Below are positions 36,056 to 45,234 of a DNA stretch of 64,000 nucleotides, piece by piece. Numbering within the stretch: the first letter of the stretch is position 1; each line of letters opens with the position of its first letter. Made by a program: the position numbers and the translations under genes. Source of the stretch: Chiayiivirga flava (GTDB lineage: Bacteria; Pseudomonadota; Gammaproteobacteria; Xanthomonadales; Xanthomonadaceae); assembly GCF_014202825.1 (NCBI RefSeq), contig NZ_JACHHP010000002.1, positions 806,001 through 870,000 on the forward strand, given 5' to 3'. Under the pieces are notes generated by a model that saw only the letters and a program-made list of their open reading frames with translations, searched no databases and was not told the DNA's origin.

Positions 36056-37228
36056 TCAGGCCAGAAACCGCATCGCCGCCGCCAGCCCGTCCGGCGTCAG
36101 CGCGTACATCTTTTGCTCGACCAGCTGCTGCACGATCTGCGTCGACTGATGGTAACGCCAGCGATCCGGCGGATTCGGATTGATCCAGGCGACCTTGCGG
36201 AAGTGGCGCTTCACGCGCTCGAACCAGACCTCGCCCGATTCCTCGTTCCAGTATTCGACGCTGCCGCCGGCATGCGTGATCTCGTACGGACCCATCGCGG
36301 CGTCGCCGACAAAGATCACCTTGTAGTCGGGATTGAAGCGCCGCAGCAGTTCGGTGACCGACGTGCGCTCGGTGGCGCGGCGGCGGTTGTCCTTCCACAC
36401 GTGGTCGTAGAGGAAGTTGTGGAAGTAGAAGTGCTCGATGCGCTTGAACTCGGACTTCGACGCGGCGAACAGCGCTTCGCACACCGCGACGTGGTCGTCC
36501 ATCGAGCCGCCGATGTCCAGGAACAGCAGCACCTTCACCGCGTTGTGGCGCTCGGGGCGCATGCGGATATCGAGCATGCCGGCCTCGCGCGCGGTGGCGG
36601 TGATGGTGCCATCGAGGTCGAGTTCGTCGGCCGCGCCTTCGCGTGCGAATCGGCGCAGGCGGCGCAGCGCGATCTTGAAGTTGCGCGGGCTGAGCTCGGC
36701 ATCGCCGTCGAGGTTGCGGTAGCTGCGTTGCTCCCATACCTTCGCGGCCATGCGTTGGCCCCCCTTCGCGCCCACACGCATGCCGTTCGGATGGAATCCG
36801 CCGGCGCCGAACGGGCTGGTGCCGCCAGTGCCGATCCAGCGGTTGCCGCCCTGGTGGCGGTCCTTTTGCTCGGCGAGGCGTTCGCGGAACTGCTGCATCA
36901 ACTCGTCGAGTCCGCCGAGTTCCCGGATCTTCGCGCGCTCCTCGTCGGTGAGCAGGCGGTCGAAGGCCTGCCGCAGCCATTCTTCGGGCACCTGCGCGAG
37001 TTGCTCCATGTCGATGCGTGCGATCTGGCCGAAGAACTTTCCGAAGGCGCGGTCGAAGCGGTCGAAGTGGCGTTCGTCCTTCACCAGCACGGTGCGTGCG
37101 AGTGAGTGGAAGGCGTCGAGATCGGCGAAGGCGAGGTCGGCCTGCAGCGCGCCCATCAGGTCGAGCCACTCGCGCAGCGTGACCGGCACGCGCTCGGCGC
37201 GCAGGGATTCGAACAGGCCGATCAGCAC
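36056..37228 (-). CDS. VWA-domain protein of the MoxR-associated (CoxE-like) type
   Basis: A 390-residue soluble protein. The C-terminal half is a von Willebrand A domain whose MIDAS begins LFLDIGGSMDDH (D-x-G-x-S kept), with the later FVGDAAMGPYEI as the region of the distal metal-site loop. The N-terminal half is helical and has a Gly-rich stretch (GGNRWIGTGGTSPFGAGGF). Such proteins act with MoxR AAA ATPases as metal-insertion or maturation chaperones. The MoxR gene lies directly upstream, its stop 15 bp before this gene's GTG start (37226-37228). The client protein is unknown; no oxidase or dehydrogenase gene is adjacent. Confidence 0.88.
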   Translation of the reverse strand: MLIGLFESLRAERVPVTLREWLDLMGALQADLAFADLDAFHSLARTVLVKDERHFDRFDRAFGKFFGQIARIDMEQLAQVPEEWLRQAFDRLLTDEERAKIRELGGLDELMQQFRERLAEQKDRHQGGNRWIGTGGTSPFGAGGFHPNGMRVGAKGGQRMAAKVWEQRSYRNLDGDAELSPRNFKIALRRLRRFAREGAADELDLDGTITATAREAGMLDIRMRPERHNAVKVLLFLDIGGSMDDHVAVCEALFAASKSEFKRIEHFYFHNFLYDHVWKDNRRRATERTSVTELLRRFNPDYKVIFVGDAAMGPYEITHAGGSVEYWNEESGEVWFERVKRHFRKVAWINPNPPDRWRYHQSTQIVQQLVEQKMYALTPDGLAAAMRFLA

Positions 37229-37243
37229 GGGTGCGTCGCCGTG

Positions 37244-38092
37244 TCAGGCGCGGTTGCCGCGCCGATGCATGAAGGCCAGGCGTTCGAGCAGTTGCACGTC
37301 CTGCTCGTTCTTCACCAGCGCGCCGTAGAGCGGCGGGATGGCCTTGGCCGGATCGCGTTCGAGCAGGGCGCTCGCGGGAATCTGGTCCGCCAGCAGCAGC
37401 TTGAGCCAGTCGATCAGTTCGGAGGTGGACGGCTTCTTCTTCAGGCCGGGCACGTCGCGCAGGTCGAAGAACATGTCGAGCGCGCGTGCGACGAGGTCCT
37501 TGTCGATGTCCGGGTAATGCACGTCGACGATGCGCTGCAGCGTGTCGCGATCGGGAAAGGCGATGTAGTGGAAGAAGCAGCGGCGCAGGAACGCGTCCGG
37601 CAGTTCCTTCTCGTTGTTGGAGGTGATGACGATGATCGGGCGCTGCACGGCGCGGACCGTTTCGCCGGTTTCGTAGACGTGGAACTCCATGCGATCGAGT
37701 TCGAGCAGCAGGTCGTTCGGGAACTCGATGTCGGCCTTGTCGATCTCGTCGATCAGCAGCACGACGCGCTGTTCGCTCGCGAACGCGTCCCAGAGTTTGC
37801 CGCGCCGGATGTAGTGGCGCACGTCCTGCACGCGCGGGTCGCCGAGCTGCGAGTCGCGCAGGCGGCTGACGGCGTCGTATTCGTACAGGCCCTGCTGCGC
37901 CTTGGTGGTGGACTTAATGTGCCAGGGAATCAGCGGCGCGCCGAGGCCGCGCGCAAGTTCCTCGGCAAGCAGGGTCTTGCCCGTGCCCGGTTCGCCCTTG
38001 ATCAGCAGCGGGCGCTGCAGCGTGATCGCGGCGTTGACGGCGAGTGTGAGCTCGTCGCTGGCGACGTAGCGATCGGTACCGGCGAATTTCAT
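37244..38092 (-). CDS. MoxR family AAA+ ATPase
   Basis: Cytoplasmic AAA+ chaperone ATPase of 282 residues. Walker A is GEPGTGKT at residues 33-40, Walker B is VVLLIDEIDKAD, and sensor 1 is PIIVITSNNEKELPDAFLRRC. I chose ATG 38090-38092 (MKFAGTDRY), where family similarity begins; a longer in-frame start at 38158 would add an unlikely His/Arg-rich leader. It forms a two-gene unit with the VWA protein, the minimal MoxR-VWA pair, without the extra DUF58 or TPR genes common in larger MoxR operons. Confidence 0.93.
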   Translation of the reverse strand: MKFAGTDRYVASDELTLAVNAAITLQRPLLIKGEPGTGKTLLAEELARGLGAPLIPWHIKSTTKAQQGLYEYDAVSRLRDSQLGDPRVQDVRHYIRRGKLWDAFASEQRVVLLIDEIDKADIEFPNDLLLELDRMEFHVYETGETVRAVQRPIIVITSNNEKELPDAFLRRCFFHYIAFPDRDTLQRIVDVHYPDIDKDLVARALDMFFDLRDVPGLKKKPSTSELIDWLKLLLADQIPASALLERDPAKAIPPLYGALVKNEQDVQLLERLAFMHRRGNRA

Positions 38093-38232
38093 GCGGTCAT
38101 GTCCGGTGGGATGGCGGTGCATGGTAGCGTCGCTCGTGCTGCGGTGCAGCGAGGGCATGCCCAGGGATCCACGCTGGCGCCGGTTGCGCGGGCGAACTAA
38201 GGTATCGGCTCCGCCCCCGGCAGGGAACGCGC

Positions 38233-38658
38233 ATGGCCGAACTCAAGACGCAGAAGACGCTGGCAAGCCCTGCCGCGTTTCTGGCGACGGTGACCGACGA
38301 GCGCCGCCGCCGCGACGCGCAGGCGGTGTGCACACTGATGCAGGAGGTCACCGGCGACCCGCCGGCGATGTGGGGCCCGGCGATCGTCGGCTTCGGCCAC
38401 TGCCGCCTGCGTTACGAGAGCGGACGCGAACTCGACTGGATGCTGGTGGGTTTCTCGCCGCGCAAGGCCGCGCTCACGCTGTACATCATGCCGGGCTTCG
38501 ACGCCTACGACGGGCTGCTGGCACGGCTCGGCCGGTTCACCACCGGCAAGAGCTGCCTGTACGTCAAGCGGCTGGACGAGGTCGACATGGATGTGTTGCG
38601 CGAACTGGTGGCGCGGTCGGTGCGGCACATGCGCGAGCGGAACGGCGTCGCGGACTGA
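38233..38658 (+). CDS. DUF1801 domain protein
   Basis: A 141-residue cytoplasmic protein that is almost entirely the DUF1801 (YdhG/YjhX-like) fold. Visible signatures are AQAVCTLMQEVTGDPPAMWGPAIVGFG, here split as conserved Met-Trp-Gly and Ile-Val-Gly-Phe-Gly positions, then WMLVGFSPRKAALTLYIMPGF and TGKSCLYVKRLDEVD. Biochemical function is unknown. It is transcribed divergently from moxR and 24 bp upstream of the YchJ gene on the same strand. Confidence 0.88.
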   Translation: MAELKTQKTLASPAAFLATVTDERRRRDAQAVCTLMQEVTGDPPAMWGPAIVGFGHCRLRYESGRELDWMLVGFSPRKAALTLYIMPGFDAYDGLLARLGRFTTGKSCLYVKRLDEVDMDVLRELVARSVRHMRERNGVAD

Positions 38659-38682
38659 CGCTCCGGCCAGGGACGGCGCACG

Positions 38683-39108
38683 ATGAAGAGCAACTGCCCC
38701 TGCGGCCGCATCCTCGACTACGCACACTGCTGCGGCAGGCTGCACGCAGGCGCGCCGGCGCCGGACGCCGAGACGCTGATGCGCTCACGCTACACCGCCT
38801 ACACGCGGGGCAACGTCGACTACCTTCTGGCCACCTGGCACCCGTCCACGCGTCCGGCCGTGCTCGATCTGCAGGACAAGTCGGCCGCGCGAACCGCGTG
38901 GCTGGGGCTCGATGTGGTGGCGCGCAAGGCCGACGGGCCGGACCACGCCACGGTGGAGTTCATTGCACGGTTCCGCGTCGGCGGAGGCTCGGCCCAGCGA
39001 CAGCACGAACTCTCGCGCTTCGTGCGCGAGAACGGGCTGTGGTTCTACGTCGATGGCGACCTGCTCGACCGCGACGCGCTGCGGGCGCGCGTCGCGTCGC
39101 GTCGCTGA
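38683..39108 (+). CDS. YchJ family (UPF0225) SEC-C protein
   Basis: A 141-residue protein. The N-terminal zinc motif [19 protein letters not shown] (residues 5-23) has the C-x-C...CC arrangement of SEC-C; it is followed by the YchJ core [26 protein letters not shown] and a beta-rich NTF2-like half. E. coli YchJ carries a second SEC-C motif at its C-terminus; that one is missing here. Function is not established. It follows the DUF1801 gene by 24 bp and is convergent with the I78 gene, whose stop is only 7 bp away. Confidence 0.9.
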   Translation: MKSNCPCGRILDYAHCCGRLHAGAPAPDAETLMRSRYTAYTRGNVDYLLATWHPSTRPAVLDLQDKSAARTAWLGLDVVARKADGPDHATVEFIARFRVGGGSAQRQHELSRFVRENGLWFYVDGDLLDRDALRARVASRR

Positions 39109-39115
39109 GCGGACG

Positions 39116-39475
39116 TCAGCCGCAGCGCACGCCGGTGACGATGGCGTTGTCGTCCACGTCGACGTTGAGTCGCTCGGCATTGAATTCCATCGTCACCATC
39201 TGACCGGGCTTGAGACTGCGGACAACGCGCGCGCCGGCGTCGACCCGCGCGCGTTCGAGCAGGGCTTCGTCGAGGGACTGGCCGATCGCCCACTGCGCCT
39301 TGGAGGCGTCGCAGGCGTCCGCGGGCGCGGTTGCAGGCGCCGTCGTGGCGGTGGACGACGCAGGCGCCGACGGTGCGGACGCGGGAGCCTCGGGCGCCGG
39401 CGGAGTGCAGCCGGCTAGCGAGAGCGCGAGGGCGGCGACGAGCAGGACAGGGCGTGTGCTTGCGGGAGTGGACAT
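39116..39475 (-). CDS. Peptidase inhibitor I78 family lipoprotein
   Basis: A 119-residue lipoprotein: lipobox SLAGC with Cys23, then an Ala/Pro/Ser/Thr-rich linker (to about residue 52), then the I78 domain from CDASKAQWAIGQ to IVTGVRCG. The two domain cysteines and the PGQMVTMEFNAERLNVDVDD segment fit the family, whose founding member inhibits serine proteases in Aspergillus. A periplasmic, membrane-tethered inhibitor is plausible given the secreted subtilase at 30.9 kb, but that pairing is a guess. Confidence 0.85.
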   Translation of the reverse strand: MSTPASTRPVLLVAALALSLAGCTPPAPEAPASAPSAPASSTATTAPATAPADACDASKAQWAIGQSLDEALLERARVDAGARVVRSLKPGQMVTMEFNAERLNVDVDDNAIVTGVRCG

Positions 39476-39823
39476 GGCGTTTCATCCTTTGCGGCGGACG
39501 CCAGTGTCCGATCGATGCGGCGCGCTGTCGAGCGCGGCCTGTGCATCGGTCGTCGCAGGTTCAGCGGTTGTCTTGCGGCAGGCACGACCGACCGCGGTGC
39601 AAAAGCATGGCCTTGCGACGCAGGCCGTGCCCTCCGATGCACGGACTGGCGCCGCTTGCGGCGGAGGCCGACCGCCTGTCTGCTGCGACGGCGCAGAGAA
39701 GCCATACGCGTCCGATTCCGCGATGCGGCTCGTCGCCGTGCATGGTGCCTGCGATGCCGACGACGGCGAGACAACAGCAGGCCCAGCCGTCCCTGGCCGG
39801 GTCTGCTGTTGCGGAACGTCGAT
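39476..39823. other. 348-bp region without a supportable gene
   Basis: Lies between the I78 gene (start at 39475) and the end of the delta-60 gene. It should contain the I78 promoter, which I could not define. The only structure I see is the stem-loop at 39772-39811. A 60-codon frame on the minus strand (39561-39743) has no signal, motif or ribosome-binding site and is not called. Confidence 0.6.
39772..39811 (-). terminator. Stem-loop after the delta-60 gene
   Basis: A 13-bp stem with one mismatch (39772-39784 with 39799-39811) lies 12 bp past the stop codon of the delta-60 gene. There is no T run, so termination by this alone is uncertain. Confidence 0.5.
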
Positions 39824-41245
39824 TCAGTCCTCGAAGCCGTCGGCGAACAGCACGTCGAGCCTGAGCTTGGCTGCGAAAAAGTCGTTGTTCTGGTCCGTCT
39901 TGAATGCGTGAGCGGCAATGTATGCGCCTTCGTTGCCGCGCACCGCGAGCCCGGCGGGCGCGTTGAAGCCTGCGTCCGTCCCGAAGTCGATCACTGTGTG
40001 GCCTGCATTCAGGACCTGTCCCAGACCGAACTGCCCGTCGCGCATGCCGTCGGCATCGAACCGCATCACATCGACGAACGTATACGGAAAATCGTCGTAG
40101 ACGCGCGTTCCGAGCGCGAGAATCTTGCCGCTGTCCTGCAGCGCGATCGAGCGGAACGCGAGGGTATCGACCGTGGGAGTCACGGCAGTGAATCCGTTGT
40201 CTTCGCCGAACCCTCCGATGTCCAGTGCGCCGAGGTCGGAACGGATCTTGCCGAGGAAGCCGCTTGCCTTGTTCGCGCTCAGCTCCACCGATCCGGCCAC
40301 CAGCAGGGCATCGTCTTCCGCATCGGGATCGGCCACGGCGATCACGTCGTTGAAGACGGTGTCACGGTCCGGGCTGTTGTCGCGCTGCACCGCGAGCTCC
40401 TCGGCATCCGCCTGGCTGTTGGGAGCGCCGTCGATCCGGACGACGAGTCCGGCCAGATCGGTGGTGTTGACGCGCACCGTGTCGCCGACGCCGACGATCT
40501 TTCCGTCCGACGTCAGCGCAACGGCACGCACGACATGTCGCGCGTAGGCGTCGGTGTCCCGCACCAGGGCCAGCCCCGGCTTGCCGAGCACGTTCCCGAA
40601 TGTCGAATCCACGTTTCCGCCGGCTTCGAAGCGCGCGAACGCGGCGTAGGTGTTGGAAGGCGAGGTCCGTCCGACCGTCCCGGCGACGACGATCTTTCCG
40701 TCCGGCTGCACGACGACGTCGCGTGCAATGTCCTGGTCACCCGGAAAACTGCTCGGCGAGACGCAGCTGGAATTGGTGCCGCTGTCCGGAAACACGACAT
40801 TGGTGCCGTTGTTGGCCGAGAACTGGCAGACCACCATGTCGTAGTCCGGCGCATTCGCCGTGGTATAGCCGGAAACATAGACGCGGTTTTCGTCCGGCGA
40901 CAGCGCGATTCCGGTGGCCACGACGTTCGCCAGCAGCGACACGTTGCGGCTGTCTCCGCTGAACCCCGTGAGGATCTTGCCGTCCGGGCTGAGCTTGGCG
41001 ATGCCGATGTGATCGAGATTGTCCGCCCCGGTCACCGTGCCCGCGATGTAGAACGAGCCGTCGCTGCCCTGGACGGCGGCCGTGGCCGTATCCCGCTTGA
41101 GGACGCCCAGATCGAACGGCAGCTGTGCCTTGCCGCCGCCGAAGCCCCAGGAGCTGTCGAACGCGCCGGGCGTTGCGGCAAGCGCCGAGGCGCTGCACAG
41201 TGCCAGCAGGGCGGCGCCGGCGATGCGTGAGTGGATGGTCGACAT
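39824..41245 (-). CDS. Exported delta-60-repeat beta-propeller-like protein with FADGFED tail
   Basis: A 473-residue protein with a signal peptide (about residues 1-24, ending SALAAT) and repeats of the delta-60/NHL type: IGIAKLSPDGKIL, DVVVQPDGKIVVAGTVG, AVALTSDGKIVGVG and IALQDSGKILALGTRV. The pattern (gene-of-origin value, time or record tracking text) is typical of secreted delta-60 proteins whose role is unknown. The C-terminus is VLFADGFED. The start ATG at 41243-41245 has a good AAGGAG six bases upstream; an ATG 27 bp further up lacks one. A second member of this type is at 53516. Confidence 0.85.
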   Translation of the reverse strand: MSTIHSRIAGAALLALCSASALAATPGAFDSSWGFGGGKAQLPFDLGVLKRDTATAAVQGSDGSFYIAGTVTGADNLDHIGIAKLSPDGKILTGFSGDSRNVSLLANVVATGIALSPDENRVYVSGYTTANAPDYDMVVCQFSANNGTNVVFPDSGTNSSCVSPSSFPGDQDIARDVVVQPDGKIVVAGTVGRTSPSNTYAAFARFEAGGNVDSTFGNVLGKPGLALVRDTDAYARHVVRAVALTSDGKIVGVGDTVRVNTTDLAGLVVRIDGAPNSQADAEELAVQRDNSPDRDTVFNDVIAVADPDAEDDALLVAGSVELSANKASGFLGKIRSDLGALDIGGFGEDNGFTAVTPTVDTLAFRSIALQDSGKILALGTRVYDDFPYTFVDVMRFDADGMRDGQFGLGQVLNAGHTVIDFGTDAGFNAPAGLAVRGNEGAYIAAHAFKTDQNNDFFAAKLRLDVLFADGFED

Positions 41246-41252
41246 GGGCGAC

Positions 41253-41258
41253 TCCTTT
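41253..41258 (-). promoter_or_regulatory. Ribosome-binding site deciding the start of the delta-60 gene
   Basis: AAGGAG on the minus strand, about seven bases before the ATG at 41243-41245. It is one of the few strong Shine-Dalgarno matches in this window and selects this ATG over the one at 41270-41272. Confidence 0.6.
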
Positions 41259-41417
41259 TTGTGTGGGTACAAAAAGGCCGTACGCGGCGGCCCGGGCCGC
41301 AGCGCATGCCCCGACGGTTTCGTTCAGCGAGCAGACGGGTCCTGCGGCCTCTTGGCGTGACACCCAGCGGCACAGGCAGAATGCGATGCGCCGTCGCAAC
41401 CTCACCCCAGGATTCCC

Positions 41418-42185
41418 ATGCGCATCGCCAGCTGGAACGTCAATTCCCTCAATGTGCGCCTGCCACACCTGGAGCAGTGGTTGCGCGAGCGGGCGCCGGA
41501 TGTCGCCGCGCTGCAGGAAACCAAGCTCGAGGACAGCCGCTTCCCCGATGATGCCCTCGCCGCGCTCGGCTACCACAGCGTGTTCGCGGGGCAGAAGACC
41601 TACAACGGAGTCGCCCTGCTGTCGCGCATGCCGGCCACGGACGTGCAGATCGGCATCCCGGGATTCGAGGACGAGCAGCGCCGCGTCATCGCGGCCACGT
41701 TCGGCGATCTGCGCGTGGTGAACCTGTACGTGGTCAACGGCCACAGCGTCGGCAGCGAAAAATACGCCTACAAGCTGCGCTGGCTCGACGCCGTGCACGG
41801 CTGGCTCGCGTCCGAGCGGCTGCGCTGGCCGAATCTCGTGGTGCTGGGCGACTTCAACATCGCGCCGGCCGATCGCGACACGCACGATCCGGCGATCTGG
41901 AACGACGACAGCATCCTCACCTCGACCGCCGAACGCGCCGCGCTGCGCCGGCTCGAAGGCCTCGGCCTCGCCGACAGCTACCGCTGGTTTTCCGATGAAG
42001 CCGGGCAGTTCAGCTGGTGGGACTACCGCGCCGCCGCGTTCCGCCGCAATCTCGGACTGCGCATCGATCTGGTGCTCGCGAGCGAGGGCCTGCGTCCGCG
42101 TGCGACCGGCGCCGCGATCGATCGCGAGCCGCGCACGTGGGAACGCCCGAGCGACCACGCGCCCGTGTGGCTCGACATCGACTGA
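41418..42185 (+). CDS. xth: Exodeoxyribonuclease III (AP endonuclease)
   Basis: Cleaves DNA at abasic sites and removes 3' blocking groups during base excision repair. The 255 residues contain the exonuclease-endonuclease-phosphatase motifs: ASWNVNSLNVRLPHL with the metal-site region, ALQETKLED with the metal-binding Glu, YNGVALLSR, VLGDFNIAPAD with the catalytic Asp-x-Asn, LRIDLVLAS, and the C-terminal SDHAPVW with the catalytic His. ATG at 41418. It is convergent with the EAL gene, 13 bp apart, and divergent from the delta-60 gene. Confidence 0.95.
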   Translation: MRIASWNVNSLNVRLPHLEQWLRERAPDVAALQETKLEDSRFPDDALAALGYHSVFAGQKTYNGVALLSRMPATDVQIGIPGFEDEQRRVIAATFGDLRVVNLYVVNGHSVGSEKYAYKLRWLDAVHGWLASERLRWPNLVVLGDFNIAPADRDTHDPAIWNDDSILTSTAERAALRRLEGLGLADSYRWFSDEAGQFSWWDYRAAAFRRNLGLRIDLVLASEGLRPRATGAAIDREPRTWERPSDHAPVWLDID

Positions 42186-42198
42186 GCTCCGCGCGCGG

Positions 42199-44790
42199 TC
42201 AGCGCGCCAGCAGCGTGCGCTCGAACTCCTCGACCGGCATCGGGCGGCCGAGGTGGAACCCCTGCAGCTCGTCGCAACGCAGCAGGCGCAGCAGCTTGGC
42301 CTGTTCCTCGTGTTCGACGCCCTCGGCCACCACGCGCAGGTCGAGCGCGTGCGCAAGACCGATCATGTTGGTGACCAGGGCCAGCGATTCGGGATTGTCG
42401 GCGATCTGCGCGATGAAGGCCTGGTCGATCTTGAGCACGTCCACCGGCAGGCGCGAGAGGTAGTTGAGCGACGAATAGCCGGTGCCGAAATCGTCGATGT
42501 GCACGCGGAAGCCGAGCGCGCGCATGCGGCGCAGCACGTCGATGCTGTGGTCGATGTTCTCCATCAGCAGGCTTTCGGTGATCTCGATGTCCAGCCGGTG
42601 CCCGGTGCCGCAGGCGGCGATGCTGGCGGCGCTGTCGGCGACGAAGTCGTCGCGGCGCAGTTCGCGTGCCGACACGTTCACCGCCAGGCGCAATTCCGGG
42701 TGGCCGGCCTCGCGCCAGCGGCGCGCGATCGCGATCGCGCTGCGCATCACCCAGCGCCCGGTCGGCACGATCAGGCCGGTGTCCTCCAGCACGGGAATGA
42801 ATTCCGACGGCGCGATGAGGCCGCGTTGCGGATGCCGCCAGCGCAGCAGGGCCTCGGCGCCCGCCAGCACGTCGCCGCGCGCGGCGAACTTGGGCTGCAG
42901 GAACAGTTCGAATTGGTTCGCCTCCAGCGCCACGCGCAATTCGCGTTCGAGCGCGATGCGGCGCTGCGCGCGGTCGCTCAGCGCCTCGCTGTACATCACC
43001 ACGCGCTCGTTGCGGTTGCGCGCCTCGGCCAGCGCCGCGAGCGAATTGCGTTCGATGGCCTCCACATCGGTCGCGTGCCGCGGCGCCTCGACCAGCCCGC
43101 AGCGCAGTTCCGCATACACGTGTTCGCCGTCGACGTTGAACGGTTCGCCGCAGCAACCGTCGATCAGGCGTGCCATGTCGTCGCGCGCCGTTTCGCCCGC
43201 GCCGTCCGGCAGCACGACGGCGAAGCTGTCCTCGACCGGATGCGCGAGCACGGCCGACGCCGGCAAGCGCTCCCCGAGCCGGCGACCGATGCTGCGCAGC
43301 AGCTCGTTGCAGAAGTCGCGGCCGCGCGAGTCGTTGAAGTAATGGAAATGCACCACGTCGAACATCGCCACCAGCAGCGGCCCCTGGCCGAGTCGCGTTC
43401 CCACCAGTTCGCCGAACGCGGCCCGGTTGGGCAGGCCGGTGAGCGGGTTGTGGTAGGCGAGGTATTCGAGGCGCTCGCTCTTGGCGATGAAATCGAGCGC
43501 ATGGTCGAGGTCGGCGCCGAGGCGTTCGAGCAGCGCCACTTCGTCGGCGTCGAAGTCATGCGCCTGGCGGCTGTGCAGCAGCAGCACGCTCGTCATGTCG
43601 CGGCCCAGCGGCAGCAGCACGAGGGCGTGGGTGCCGGTGCGGGCGTAGGCCTCGCGCACCAGCGGGTCGGAGTGCAGCGTCGCCACCTCCCGGATCAGTG
43701 AGCGGCGCGGCGTCTGCAAGGCCCGCCGCAGTATCTTCCAGGTGGCATCGGGCGACGCGGACGCGAGATCGCGCACGGTCGCATCGTGCAGGTCGCCGTC
43801 GCCGTGGTGGTGGGTGAGCTGGCGCGTGCCCTGTGCGCGGTCGATCTCGACGATGGCCGCGGCCGGGAATTCGCCCTGTTCCACCGCGAGGCGACATGCA
43901 CGGGTCAGCAGATCGTCGCGGTCGCGCGACACGAGGATGGCGTTGCCGAGTGCGCTGAGCACCGCGTGGATGCGTGCCAGCCGCCGGATCTTCTCGTCCT
44001 GCTCCATGCGCAGGGTCACGTCGCGATCGGTGCCGCGGTAGCCGATCAGGGCGCCGTTCTCGCCGAACACCGGCACGCCGCTGCTGTCGAGGATGCGGAT
44101 GCCGCCGTCGCGGTGCAGCCACGGCATCATCCAGCCGCGCCAGGCGCGGCGGTGGGCGACGTGGCCGAGCATCGTCAGCTCCAGGTCCGCGCGCTGTTCG
44201 GAAGGCACGAACTGCATGGCGTCGCGCCCCACCATTTCGCTGGGGTGGTAGCCGAGGATCGTTTCGATGGCGGCGTTGGAGTAGGTGATGCGTCCCTGCG
44301 GATCCATCTCCCAGATCCAGTCGGCGGTGCTCTCGACGATGCTGCGGTAGCGCTCCTCGCTGTCACGCAGCGCACGCTCGGTGCGCAGCTGCTGCTGCTG
44401 TTGCGCGGCCATGCGCAGGGCGCGCTCCACCGAGGCCGGCAGGCGGCGCAGGTTGTCCTTGAGCACGTAGTCGGCGGCGCCCAGCTGCAGCGCTTCGATC
44501 GCGAGCTCCTCGCCGATGGTGCCGGACACGAAGATGAACGGCGTCTGCGGCGCGACGGCGGACACGATGTCGAGCGCCGCGCGCCCACTGAATCCGGGCA
44601 TCGAGAAGTCGCTCAGCACCACGTGCGGCTCGAACGCCGCGAGCGTGCGCTGCAGGTCGGCCTCGCTCGCGACGCGACGATGCTCGAACGGACGGTCCAG
44701 TTCGCGCAGCGAGCGCAGCACCATGTCGACGTCGGCGCTCGAATCCTCGATCAGCAGAACGCGCAGCGTCTGTCCCTGCAAGTATGGCAT
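42199..44790 (-). CDS. Response regulator with PAS, GAF, degenerate GGDEF and intact-looking EAL domains
   Basis: An 863-residue signalling protein. The receiver has Asp61 as phosphoacceptor (VVLSDFSMPGFSG); PAS is at about 145-275 (YRSIVESTADWIWEMD), GAF at about 285-430, GGDEF-like at about 435-590 and EAL at about 600-860. The GGDEF motif is replaced by VEDSF within AHPVEDSFAVVL, so cyclase activity is improbable. The EAL domain keeps AEALLRW, ITESLLME, DDFGTGYSSLNYL and the loop Lys in LKIDQ, so cyclic-di-GMP phosphodiesterase activity is expected. It is the last gene of a kinase/regulator operon, starting 3 bp after the response regulator's stop. Confidence 0.93.
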   Translation of the reverse strand: MPYLQGQTLRVLLIEDSSADVDMVLRSLRELDRPFEHRRVASEADLQRTLAAFEPHVVLSDFSMPGFSGRAALDIVSAVAPQTPFIFVSGTIGEELAIEALQLGAADYVLKDNLRRLPASVERALRMAAQQQQQLRTERALRDSEERYRSIVESTADWIWEMDPQGRITYSNAAIETILGYHPSEMVGRDAMQFVPSEQRADLELTMLGHVAHRRAWRGWMMPWLHRDGGIRILDSSGVPVFGENGALIGYRGTDRDVTLRMEQDEKIRRLARIHAVLSALGNAILVSRDRDDLLTRACRLAVEQGEFPAAAIVEIDRAQGTRQLTHHHGDGDLHDATVRDLASASPDATWKILRRALQTPRRSLIREVATLHSDPLVREAYARTGTHALVLLPLGRDMTSVLLLHSRQAHDFDADEVALLERLGADLDHALDFIAKSERLEYLAYHNPLTGLPNRAAFGELVGTRLGQGPLLVAMFDVVHFHYFNDSRGRDFCNELLRSIGRRLGERLPASAVLAHPVEDSFAVVLPDGAGETARDDMARLIDGCCGEPFNVDGEHVYAELRCGLVEAPRHATDVEAIERNSLAALAEARNRNERVVMYSEALSDRAQRRIALERELRVALEANQFELFLQPKFAARGDVLAGAEALLRWRHPQRGLIAPSEFIPVLEDTGLIVPTGRWVMRSAIAIARRWREAGHPELRLAVNVSARELRRDDFVADSAASIAACGTGHRLDIEITESLLMENIDHSIDVLRRMRALGFRVHIDDFGTGYSSLNYLSRLPVDVLKIDQAFIAQIADNPESLALVTNMIGLAHALDLRVVAEGVEHEEQAKLLRLLRCDELQGFHLGRPMPVEEFERTLLAR

Positions 44791-44793
44791 GGC

Positions 44794-45234
44794 TCAGCGC
44801 GGCGCCTGGTTGGCGAGCATCCAGTACATCCCGATCTCGGCCACCTTCTCGGCGAATTCGGTGAAGTCCACCGGCTTGACCACGAAGCTGTTGACGCCGA
44901 GGTTGTAGCTTGCGAGCAGATCGCCCTCCTCGCGCGAGGAGGTCATCATCACCACCGGGATGGTGCGCGTGCGGTCGTCCTGCTTGAGCCGCTGCAGCAC
45001 CTGCAGGCCGTCCATGCGCGGCATCTTCAGGTCGAGCAGTACAAGGCGCGGGCGCGTGTCGCGGCGCTGCGCCCAAGCGCCTTCGCAGAACAGGAAGTCG
45101 AGCGCCTCCACGCCGTCGCGCACCCATTCGATGCGGTTGGCGATGCCGCGCCGCTTCAGCGTGCGCAGCGTCATTTCCGCGTCGGCGGACGAATCCTCCA
45201 CGAGCAGGATCTCGACCTGGTCGAAGTCGTTCAT
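44794..45234 (-). CDS. Single-domain response regulator (Rcp1-like)
   Basis: A 146-residue stand-alone receiver. The acidic pair is in LLVEDSSADAEMT, the phosphoacceptor is Asp68 (LVLLDLKMPRMDG), and the conserved Thr/Ser and Lys are in VVMMTSS and VVKPVDF. There is no output domain, so it probably relays phosphate or binds a partner, as the Rcp1-type regulators that follow phytochrome-like kinases do. Its ATG overlaps the kinase stop by 4 bp, and the REC-EAL gene follows 3 bp after its stop, which makes this a tight three-gene unit. Confidence 0.94.
   Translation of the reverse strand: MNDFDQVEILLVEDSSADAEMTLRTLKRRGIANRIEWVRDGVEALDFLFCEGAWAQRRDTRPRLVLLDLKMPRMDGLQVLQRLKQDDRTRTIPVVMMTSSREEGDLLASYNLGVNSFVVKPVDFTEFAEKVAEIGMYWMLANQAPR

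Noticed and set aside
39561..39743. 60-codon minus-strand frame in the I78/delta-60 gap
   Set aside because: No ribosome-binding site, no signal peptide, no recognisable motif.
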